From: an uncultured Oscillospiraceae bacterium
GTDB taxonomy: Bacteria > Bacillota_A > Clostridia > Oscillospirales > Oscillospiraceae
DNA length: 12,228 bases
Assembly (NCBI GenBank): GCA_944385265.1
Contig: CALWWO010000084.1
Location: 1 to 12,228 of the forward strand
Direction: 5' to 3'
The translations under genes were made by a program, and so were the position numbers. This document shows, in pieces, positions 7,385 through 12,228 of the stretch; position 1 is the stretch's first letter, and every line of letters begins with the position of its first letter. The notes under the pieces were generated by a model, which saw only the letters and a list, made by a program, of their open reading frames with translations, searched no databases and was not told where the DNA came from.

Positions 7385-7497
7385 CGTCTCCTTTCGCGTC
7401 TTTCCATTGTATCACGCCGTCAAGGGTAAATGAACGCTACGCGCCCTTGACTTGGCGTGCGCGATGGCAAGCCATCACGAAAGGAGACGATACAATG
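7385..7497 (+). promoter_or_regulatory. Foldable leader over the HNH gene start with competing stems
   Basis: Four sets of complementary arms are visible. A: 7385-7396 with 7478-7489, 12 bp perfect, hiding the AAAGGAG site. B: 7405-7413 with 7489-7497, 9 bp perfect, covering the ATG. C: 7413-7426 with 7444-7459, 14 bp with a two-base bulge. D: GATGGC 7463-7468 with GCCATC 7471-7476. A encloses C and D like a multi-branched junction. A and B overlap at 7489 and interleave, so they are alternatives or a pseudoknot. Both would block ribosome entry. I infer a translational control element or ribonucleoprotein site; no known riboswitch class is recognised. Confidence 0.75.
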
Positions 7498-7809
7498 ATA
7501 TCGGCAAAACTCACGAACGAAGAAAGAAAGGCGATATATCGCCGCGACGGGTACCGGTGCGCACTGTGCGACAGCACGAAGTACCTGCAAATCCATCACT
7601 ACGTACACCGCTCGAAAGGCGGCTCAAACAGTCCGCATAACCTCATAACGCTATGCTCGGACTGCCACGCGTTAGCGCATGGAACAAACCTGCGAGATTG
7701 GCAAGACGTGACGAAAGAGACGATAAATCAAGCGATAGTCGAATATCTCGCCGACATGTACGCGCCGGAATGGAATCCGTACAGAAAAAACATGCACCCT
7801 CTTGAATAA
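7495..7809 (+). CDS. HNH endonuclease, small free-standing type
   Basis: A 104-residue HNH nuclease that would cut DNA with one metal ion. The core is YRCALC with C22 and C25, LQIHHY with H34-H35, KGGSNSPHNL with N49, and LCSDCH with C54, C57 and H58. The four cysteines form the zinc ribbon that holds the beta-beta-alpha metal fold, and the HH, N and H residues are the catalytic set. The protein has nothing beyond this domain and a short helical tail, as in phage and homing-type HNH proteins. The frame is open to 7351, but the start at 7495 has AAAGGAG at ideal distance and the upstream extension reads through the repeats and stem arms, so 7495 is preferred. Its stop lies inside the loop of the terminator hairpin. 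Confidence 0.88.
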   Translation: MISAKLTNEERKAIYRRDGYRCALCDSTKYLQIHHYVHRSKGGSNSPHNLITLCSDCHALAHGTNLRDWQDVTKETINQAIVEYLADMYAPEWNPYRKNMHPLE

Positions 7810-7825
7810 AGAGGGTGCTTATATT
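7794..7825 (+). terminator. Intrinsic terminator overlapping the end of the HNH gene
   Basis: GCACCCTCTT (7794-7803) and AAGAGGGTGC (7809-7818) are a perfect 10-bp stem with loop GAATA, followed by a short T-rich stretch. The stop codon TAA (7807-7809) reaches into the stem. Confidence 0.75.
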
Positions 7826-8179
7826 GATGGCTGGGAATTGCCGCACCGCTCGGCAAGGGGGCAAAGCACACGCCGGCGCACTTGCACCGCGCCGCCGGTG
7901 TCTTGCCCCCCTGCTACACGCGCCGCCCCGGCGTATTCCGCCGCTGGCGCCGCGTCTCGCTGGGTGCGGCGTTTTCGCACGGCGGCGAAAACATTAAAAA
8001 GTATGCGTCGCGTCCGCCTCCCCGTCCGGGTCGGCGTGCATTTAACGCTTCGGTCCCGCGCTGCGGCGCGTGCCCTCCGCCGCGCCGCCCGTCGCTCAGG
8101 GCGCCCGGCGCCCCCCGGCTCCCCCGGCGCTGCGGCGCCGTCCGCTTCGCGGGGTGCGGCGTTTCGTGTGTGGCGCGCC

Positions 8180-8223
8180 GTTTCGCTTCTCTCGTGCGCC
8201 TGTGGCGCCCTCGCCGCTTTTGG
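8180..8223. repeat. 44-bp direct repeat in the G+C-rich region, copy 1
   Basis: Identical to 8320-8363, offset 140 bases. With one-base differences the similarity extends from 8168 to about 8228. It begins GTTTCGCTTCTCTCG and ends CGCCGCTTTTGG. Confidence 0.95.
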
Positions 8224-8319
8224 CGCGCCGTCCCGTTCCGCCGCTCGCCGGCTCCCCCCGCCGTGCGCTTTTTCCCTCGCTCCTCCCGCCGGGGGGGCAC
8301 TCCGCCGTGTGGCGCGCCC

Positions 8320-8363
8320 GTTTCGCTTCTCTCGTGCGCCTGTGGCGCCCTCGCCGCTTTTGG
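8320..8363. repeat. 44-bp direct repeat in the G+C-rich region, copy 2
   Basis: Exact copy of 8180-8223. The copies shift frame relative to each other through one-base insertions at both edges (GGCGCGCC versus GGCGCGCCC; TGGCGC versus TGGGCGC), which argues against protein-level selection. Confidence 0.95.
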
Positions 8364-8386
8364 GCGCGCTGTCCCGGCGGAGTGAC

Positions 8387-8461
8387 GGGCGACGGCGCCG
8401 CGCGCATAGCGCGCGACTTTAGCGCATTTGCGCCGTCGCCCTCTGCCCGGCGTTTCTTTTT
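8387..8461 (+). terminator. Long hairpin and possible terminator just before the sipL promoter
   Basis: GGGCGACGGCGC (8387-8398) and GCGCCGTCGCCC (8430-8441) are perfect 12-bp inverted arms, with CGCGC/GCGCG nested inside. An alternative small stem, CGCCG (8431-8435) with CGGCG (8448-8452), is followed at once by TTTCTTTTT (8453-8461), a terminator layout. The two folds share 8431-8435 and exclude each other. Termination here would insulate sipL from transcription of the insert. Confidence 0.5.
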
Positions 8462-8509
8462 GGTCATAAACCGGCAGCCCGCCACATAGTATGTACCATC
8501 AACGATAAG
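8461..8509 (+). repeat. 49-bp direct repeat, right copy
   Basis: Matches 6762-6810 with one difference at 8484. It ends where the sipL Shine-Dalgarno begins (AAGGAG, 8507-8512), so this copy is integrated into the sipL leader and is likely the native one. Confidence 0.95.
8464..8492 (+). promoter_or_regulatory. Sigma-E-type promoter for sipL
   Basis: TCATAAA (8464-8470), N14, CATAGTAT (8485-8492). Transcription would begin near 8499, leaving a leader of about 20 bases with AAGGAGAGG before ATG 8522. Mother-cell sigma-E control is known for sipL in Clostridioides difficile, which supports the reading. It remains a motif match. Confidence 0.6.
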
Positions 8510-8521
8510 GAGAGGACTGCT

Positions 8522-10057
8522 ATGGATCTGAATCTCAGACAAGAAGAAATAAAATATATAAGACAAATCTGCCAAAGCAGCTTAACAAAAGAGGAAACGA
8601 CGGAGGCGATAGTGCCCGATGCCCTGCCTGATATTATGCGTATACTGGATACAGATGCATCAGTGCTTTTGCGGAGCAAAGAGGCGGATAACGGGCGCGC
8701 GTCTGTAACCGGAACAGCGAATGTTTCGATCATGTATATACCTGACGGAGTGTCGGGCGTGAGGAAAATGGAGGTGAACATTCCGTTTTCAGCTGGCGCT
8801 GAAGATAAGGATATAACACAGGACAGCCGGATAGTTGCCCAAATAAAGCTTATATCAGCCGACTCAAAGGCGATAAATCCGAGAAAAGTAATGGCACGGG
8901 TAAATCTTGCCGTTACTATAGCCTGCTATAATACAGATATGCTTAGCTTCAGCACCGCGGTAGACGATGAGGAAAAATACGGGTTAGAAATACAGAAAAA
9001 AAGCTTTGAAATGCGCCTCGTCTCAGACGTTACGGAAAAAACCTTTATATTATCGGACGAATATAAATTACCCAGCTCAAAACCGGCGATTTCCGAGGTG
9101 TTGAAGACGGCGGTGAAGCTGAGAGCCGAGGATATAAAAAACGTCGGCAACAAAATCGTTTTTAAGGGAAATGCCGATATCACCATGGATTACAGAGCGG
9201 AAAACAATGAGCTCGAAAGGGTGGAATTTTCAACTACTTTTTCGCAGATCATTGAAAGCGAAACGGATGAAAACGATACATACGATATAAATATAATGCT
9301 GACCGGCGTGTATGTAAACACAGACGTAAATTTTGCTGATGAAGAGAAAAACGTGCTAATAGAGTTTCATGCAGTAGCCCAGTGCACAGCTTACCGCACG
9401 CAGACGGTGGAGTATATGTATGACACATACAGCACGCAATACGCGATTGATACCGAGATAACGGAAAAAGAGGTGCTCAGCTTTTGCGGCACTGAAAATA
9501 TAACCGAACTAATCAAAGGCAGCGTGGAAACGCCTGCTGTCGTAAGAAATATTATAGGCGCCGACATACATACGGGCACAGTAAATATGGAGAGCGGCGA
9601 AAATGAAACGAAGCTTAGCTGCGATGTTTTCGTCAGCGTTATCTTTTCGGCTGACGACGGACGGATTTTGACGTGCTCTAAAAAGCTTTTAGCTGAAACG
9701 ACGGTGCCGAGAGAGGAAAACGGCGTATTGTATGCCGAGGCTTCATCCGGAAGCGAGGTATATACTTCGCTTTCCAGCGAGGGGATAGACGTAAGGCTGC
9801 CGGTGATATTCAAGGTGAACGAATATACGCTGCAAAAACTTCCTATAATTTCGCTCATATCGTGCGATGAGGAAAATCCTCTCGACTTGAGCGGGAAACC
9901 ATCCGTGGTAATGAAAAGGGTGGAGAGCGGCGATACGCTGTGGAAGCTTGCAAAGCAGTATCACTCTAAACCAGAGCTGATAAGAGAGGCAAACGGCATT
10001 GAGGACGACTATAATTTGGAAATAGGCAGACTGCTGCTTATACCTAAAAAACGCTGA
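8522..10057 (+). CDS. sipL: SipL-like SPOCS (DUF3794) and LysM domain protein, spore coat morphogenesis
   Basis: SipL is a Clostridia mother-cell protein that binds the coat ATPase SpoIVA and helps anchor the coat around the forespore; its LysM domain is the contact with SpoIVA. The 511-residue product has the same layout and size: an N-terminal segment, beta-rich SPOCS-type repeats at roughly 27-135, 183-290 and 330-440, and a C-terminal LysM at 465-508 (RVESGDTLWKLAKQYHS through IGRLLLIPKK). No signal peptide or membrane segment is seen, as expected for a cytosolic coat protein. The start at 8522 has AAGGAG nine bases upstream. A strong terminator follows. Other SPOCS/LysM proteins exist, so the SipL name rests on domain order plus the nearby spoVM. 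Confidence 0.83.
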   Translation: MDLNLRQEEIKYIRQICQSSLTKEETTEAIVPDALPDIMRILDTDASVLLRSKEADNGRASVTGTANVSIMYIPDGVSGVRKMEVNIPFSAGAEDKDITQDSRIVAQIKLISADSKAINPRKVMARVNLAVTIACYNTDMLSFSTAVDDEEKYGLEIQKKSFEMRLVSDVTEKTFILSDEYKLPSSKPAISEVLKTAVKLRAEDIKNVGNKIVFKGNADITMDYRAENNELERVEFSTTFSQIIESETDENDTYDINIMLTGVYVNTDVNFADEEKNVLIEFHAVAQCTAYRTQTVEYMYDTYSTQYAIDTEITEKEVLSFCGTENITELIKGSVETPAVVRNIIGADIHTGTVNMESGENETKLSCDVFVSVIFSADDGRILTCSKKLLAETTVPREENGVLYAEASSGSEVYTSLSSEGIDVRLPVIFKVNEYTLQKLPIISLISCDEENPLDLSGKPSVVMKRVESGDTLWKLAKQYHSKPELIREANGIEDDYNLEIGRLLLIPKKR

Positions 10058-10103
10058 ATAAAGGACGGGGGTACAGAATCTATCCTGTACCCCCGCCTTT
10101 ATT
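10057..10103. terminator. Bidirectional terminator between sipL and the minus-strand small gene
   Basis: AATAAAGG and CGGGGGTACAG on the left pair with CTGTACCCCCG and CCTTTATT on the right: 19 bp with one bulged A (10065) and an eight-base loop. The A-rich and T-rich stem ends serve both strands. It overlaps the last base of the sipL stop. Confidence 0.9.
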
Positions 10104-10112
10104 AGATAGCGC

Positions 10113-10232
10113 TTACTTAGCCTGATTAGCCTTCTGCTTGTTCTGACCCTGCGCTTCCTGCTGCCGATTTTCGGCTGCCGCTCCGCCATTGTTGTTATTT
10201 TTCGGGTTGTTTTGTTTCTTGTTGAGTGCCAT
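10113..10232 (-). CDS. Small Asn/Gln-rich hydrophilic protein, possibly spore-associated
   Basis: A 39-residue gene on the minus strand, convergent with sipL. It starts MALNKKQNNPKNNNNGGAAA and ends with lysine after a Q/K/N/A-rich tail. Seventeen of 39 residues are Asn or Gln and six are Lys; there is no Cys, no aromatic residue and one Leu, so it is probably disordered and soluble. AGGAGG stands eight bases before the ATG, which is the main evidence that it is real. The composition recalls minor small acid-soluble spore proteins (gamma-type, SspO, Tlp), and the neighbours are sporulation genes, but I see no diagnostic motif. Treat the spore link as inference. Confidence 0.72.
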   Translation of the reverse strand: MALNKKQNNPKNNNNGGAAAENRQQEAQGQNKQKANQAK

Positions 10233-10307
10233 GTGTAAATCCTCCTAAAAATAAAATGGGCTGGAAACAATTATATTATTTACGCATATTTAGGAATTTA
10301 AACCTAC

Positions 10308-10336
10308 TTGTCATAAGAAAAATTATATGATAAAAT
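10308..10336 (+). promoter_or_regulatory. Housekeeping promoter for the YebC-family gene
   Basis: TTGTCA (10308-10313), exactly 17 bases, TAAAAT (10331-10336), in an AT-rich intergenic region; transcription should start near 10343, leaving a leader of about 40 bases. Confidence 0.75.
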
Positions 10337-10382
10337 TAAAAAGGTTCATATATTTAAAGATGATCAAAAGGAGCGATTTATA

Positions 10383-11111
10383 ATGTCAGGACATTCCAAA
10401 TGGCATAATATACAAAAGACAAAGGGCGCAGCCGATGCCAAAAGAGCGCAGCTTTTCACCAAAATAGCGAGAGAGATGATCGTTGCGGTGAAAGAGGGCG
10501 GCAGCGGCGATCCTGCAAATAACTCCCGCCTTGCAACGGTAATCGCAAAGGCGAAAGCTGCCAATATGCCGAACGATAATATCAAAAGGACGATAGAAAA
10601 GGCGCTCGGCAGCGGGAATACCGATAATTACGAAAGCGTTACTTACGAAGGATACGGTCCGAACGGCGTAGCTGTTATAGTCGAGGCAATGACCGATAAT
10701 AGGAACAGGACTGCGTCTGAGGTGCGCCACCTGTTCGATAAATACGGCGGAAATCTTGGGGCTACAGGCTGCGTGTCGTGGTCTTTCGACAAAAAGGGCG
10801 TCATAGTCATAGATAATGAAGACGGCGATTATAATGAGGACGACGTTATGGAAGCCGCCCTTGAAGCCGGCGCGGATGATTTCGTGGCGGACGGACAAGT
10901 CTTTGAAATATATACGTCCCCTGAAAGCTTTAACGATGTCGCCGCTGCACTGGAAGGGAAATATAAGTTCCTGTCAGCTCAGGTGGAGATGGTGCCGCAG
11001 AATTATGTCACCCTTACAGACGAGGACGATATCAAAAAATTTGAAAAGATGATAGACCTCATGGAGGATAACGAGGATATTCAGAATATCTGGCACAATA
11101 TGGAAGACTGA
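10383..11111 (+). CDS. yebC: YebC/PmpR/TACO1-family protein
   Basis: A cytosolic protein of a widespread family annotated as transcriptional regulators; later work on YebC and mitochondrial TACO1 links the family to translation, including ribosome movement through proline-rich stretches. The 242-residue product has standard length and the hallmark start MSGHSKWHNIQKTKGAADAK. The middle includes RTASEVRHLFDKYGGNLGATG followed by VSWSFDKKGVI, and the C-terminal domain is acidic. AAAAGGAG precedes the ATG at good distance. It has its own promoter and terminator, so it appears monocistronic and unconnected to the sporulation genes. Which of the YebC subgroups it belongs to cannot be told by eye. 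Confidence 0.94.
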   Translation: MSGHSKWHNIQKTKGAADAKRAQLFTKIAREMIVAVKEGGSGDPANNSRLATVIAKAKAANMPNDNIKRTIEKALGSGNTDNYESVTYEGYGPNGVAVIVEAMTDNRNRTASEVRHLFDKYGGNLGATGCVSWSFDKKGVIVIDNEDGDYNEDDVMEAALEAGADDFVADGQVFEIYTSPESFNDVAAALEGKYKFLSAQVEMVPQNYVTLTDEDDIKKFEKMIDLMEDNEDIQNIWHNMED

Positions 11112-11132
11112 TTGCAGAACCATAATCGCACT

Positions 11133-11172
11133 AAAAGCGCCTTTCTTTCCGCTCGAAAAAAGGGCGCTTTTT
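11133..11172 (+). terminator. Intrinsic terminator after yebC
   Basis: AAAAGCGCC (11133-11141) pairs with GGCGCTTTT (11163-11171), ending in a T-run. The loop is about 21 bases. Confidence 0.8.
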
Positions 11173-11189
11173 AATTTGCAAATATGTTG

Positions 11190-11218
11190 TTGTTAAGCGG
11201 CGCTGAGTGAGATATAAT
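11190..11218 (+). promoter_or_regulatory. Housekeeping promoter for the Ig-like repeat protein
   Basis: TTGTTA (11190-11195), 17 bases, consensus TATAAT (11213-11218). The gene starts about 32 bases after the -10 box. Confidence 0.8.
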
Positions 11219-11250
11219 AAAAGCGACAGGAGATATAAGGCGGTGCGAAT

Positions 11251-12228
11251 ATGAAAATGCGAACACGAATAGCGGATTTCTTTGCTAAAAAGAAAAAGAC
11301 TGTAATAATATGCGCCTCCGTCGCGGTGGCTTTGACGGCAGCCGCGGTTTTTGCCGTTTCAGCTCTGCTTCCGCGAGTCACGCTGACAGCGGATGCTCCC
11401 GAAATAGAAGCGGGAGAGGAATTTGACGCGAGAAGTATCGTCCGTCTCAGGAATGTAGAATGGGAGGATATAGAGGTCGCGGGCACAGTGGATACGTTAA
11501 AACCCGGAAGCTATCAGATAGTCTATTCATTTGGCAATAAAGATGTTGTCGCCATGGTAACCGTCATAGATACCGTACCGCCGGAGCTGACACTTAAAAA
11601 AGAATATTTTAACGTGCTTGCCGGTCACCCTCTTGAGATAGAGCAGATAGTGGAATCGGCGTCAGACGTCACCGGAGCTGACTGCAGTATCGTCTCTGAA
11701 AGCGTCGATTGGGACACGCCGGGCGAATATACCATGGAAGTAAGAGCCGTTGATGCTGCGGGGAATGAAACGATACGTAAAGCAATTGTTACTGTAACAG
11801 AAAATGACGAAACGCCGCCGCAGATAATGGGAGCGGATGATGTTTCTGTTGTCGTAGGGACGTCGTTTGACGTTATGGACGGAGTAAGCGCGATAGATGA
11901 TACGGACCCTCAGCCAAAGCTCGAGGCGGATAAAGAGAGCGTAGATACGAAGGCGCTTGGCAGCGTCACCGTGACATATAAGGCGTCGGATATGTCCGGA
12001 AATGAAAGCACGGTGTCGCGCGTTATTACAATAATACCCGATCCAAATGACAAAGCAGCGCCTGTTATAAGCGGAATAAGCGATACATCGATAAACGTCG
12101 GCGATTCGTTCGATATCATGGCAGGGGTCTCCGTAAAGGCTGATAGAGATAAAAATCCAATGTTTACGGTAAACGATGCAGGGTTTGACAGCCGTATAGC
12201 GGGAACAGATAAAATCACATATACGGCG
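11251..12228 (+). CDS. Membrane-anchored protein with tandem Ig-like domains (3' end outside the window)
   Basis: The frame is open for 326 codons up to the window edge. A basic start (MKMRTRIADFFAKKKK) leads to a hydrophobic segment at about 17-40 with no clear cleavage site, so it is either a signal peptide or a signal anchor; the rest should be outside the cell. At least three Ig-like repeats of about 75-80 residues follow. They begin near DTVPPEL, DETPPQI and DKAAPVI, and end in the pattern AVDAAGNET or ASDMSGNES before a VTV or ITI strand. This pattern is typical of DUF5011/Cry22-like Ig domains of Gram-positive surface proteins. The function depends on the missing C-terminus, for example a peptidase, transglutaminase-like or sortase-anchoring part. 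AAGGCGG is the likely Shine-Dalgarno. Confidence 0.8.
   Translation, partial: MKMRTRIADFFAKKKKTVIICASVAVALTAAAVFAVSALLPRVTLTADAPEIEAGEEFDARSIVRLRNVEWEDIEVAGTVDTLKPGSYQIVYSFGNKDVVAMVTVIDTVPPELTLKKEYFNVLAGHPLEIEQIVESASDVTGADCSIVSESVDWDTPGEYTMEVRAVDAAGNETIRKAIVTVTENDETPPQIMGADDVSVVVGTSFDVMDGVSAIDDTDPQPKLEADKESVDTKALGSVTVTYKASDMSGNESTVSRVITIIPDPNDKAAPVISGISDTSINVGDSFDIMAGVSVKADRDKNPMFTVNDAGFDSRIAGTDKITYTA

Larger units (their letters stand above)
7826..8460. other. G+C-rich region without a credible gene, including a 335-nt stretch nearly free of A
   Basis: From about 7830 to the right repeat copy no gene is credible. By direct count, 8046-8380 contains 2 A (8098, 8299), 69 T and 264 G+C (about 79%). 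All stop codons on either strand need an A in the plus strand, so every frame is open here and the long Arg/Ala/Pro-rich readings on both strands are side effects of composition. The region holds repeated units (GGGTGCGGCGTTT at 7962 and 8152; a 44-bp exact repeat) and many short palindromes such as GGCGCGCC. It might be a structured RNA, a multi-copy genomic repeat, or a decayed element; the sequence alone does not decide. Confidence 0.8.
6762..8509. mobile_element. Candidate inserted element bounded by 49-bp direct repeats, no transposase or integrase
   Basis: The segment separates spoVM from sipL, two genes for the same spore-coat step, and is bounded by a 49-bp direct repeat. It carries an RHH-like gene and an HNH endonuclease gene, both typical of phages and mobile DNA, plus repeat arrays and a G+C-rich tail unlike the neighbouring genes. 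With one repeat copy and the insert removed, sipL would begin about 75 bp after spoVM with promoter and Shine-Dalgarno in place. No terminal inverted repeats or recombinase gene were found, so if mobile it would need help or use the HNH enzyme. An alternative is a tandem duplication followed by unrelated insertions. Confidence 0.5.

Noticed and set aside
7385..7809. Group I intron, or an IscB/HEARO-type guide RNA with nuclease
   Set aside because: The nuclease is only 104 residues and has no RuvC part, so it is not IscB. I do not see a group I catalytic core or an interrupted host gene. The leader stems are real but unassigned.
6927..7809. Toxin-antitoxin pair formed by the RHH-like protein and the HNH protein
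   Set aside because: The genes are 217 bp apart with an intervening terminator-like and structured leader region, not overlapping as is usual, and HNH proteins of this size are more typical of phage or homing roles.
8168..8369. CRISPR array
   Set aside because: Only two exact copies, spaced 140 bases apart, with low-complexity intervening sequence and no cas genes.
8046..8380. Variable region of a diversity-generating retroelement, suggested by the loss of A
   Set aside because: There is no reverse transcriptase, no template copy differing at A positions, and no target protein gene.
7802..8575. Several long Arg/Ala/Pro-rich open frames on both strands (for example plus 7802-8422, minus 8096-8575)
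   Set aside because: They overlap each other in most frames, lack Shine-Dalgarno sites, and are open only because the plus strand has almost no A here, which removes stops in all six frames. The 44-bp repeats are frame-shifted relative to each other, arguing against coding.
10233..10340. Sporulation sigma factor promoter for the minus-strand 39-residue gene
   Set aside because: A TATAAT occurs on the minus strand, but no acceptable -35 box for housekeeping, sigma-G or sigma-K type lies at the right distance.

Overview
The window looks like part of the chromosome of an endospore-forming Gram-positive bacterium of the class Clostridia. Three things point there. The gene order fmt-rsmB-rlmN-PP2C phosphatase-PASTA kinase-rsgA is the classic Bacillus/Clostridia order. 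A 23-codon spoVM gene lies downstream. A SPOCS/LysM protein of the SipL type, a Clostridia spore-coat protein, follows. Genes start with strong Shine-Dalgarno sites, and ATA and AGA/AGG codons are common. I cannot name a genus.

Positions 1-6407 are one compact plus-strand operon for translation and cell-wall signalling: the 3' part of fmt, then rsmB, rlmN, a PP2C phosphatase, a PASTA-domain Ser/Thr kinase and rsgA. Three junctions (fmt/rsmB, rsmB/rlmN, rlmN/phosphatase) share an ATGA overlap. The operon ends in a strong intrinsic terminator. Fmt, RsmB, RlmN and RsgA act on initiator tRNA, rRNA and the small subunit; the phosphatase and kinase form an opposing signalling pair.

Positions 6410-10103 concern sporulation. 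A 50-residue membrane protein and spoVM lead the unit, and sipL ends it. SpoVM and SipL both serve the SpoIVA coat basement layer. Between them lie about 1.65 kb of foreign-looking DNA bounded by a 49-bp direct repeat with one mismatch (6762-6810 and 8461-8509). Each repeat copy contains a match to a mother-cell sigma-E-type promoter, and the right copy is placed to drive sipL. The insert holds a ribbon-helix-helix-like gene, three spaced GTGGAAAA repeats, an elaborate foldable leader over the start of an HNH endonuclease gene, and about 640 bp of very G+C-rich sequence. That last part includes 335 nt with only two A residues on the plus strand. No transposase or integrase is present. This is the most unusual part of the window and may be an undescribed non-autonomous element.

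Positions 10104-12228: a tiny minus-strand gene for an Asn/Gln-rich 39-residue protein converges on sipL across a bidirectional terminator. A well-formed promoter follows for a YebC/TACO1-family gene with its own terminator. Another strong promoter precedes a membrane-anchored protein with repeated Ig-like domains, which runs off the right edge.
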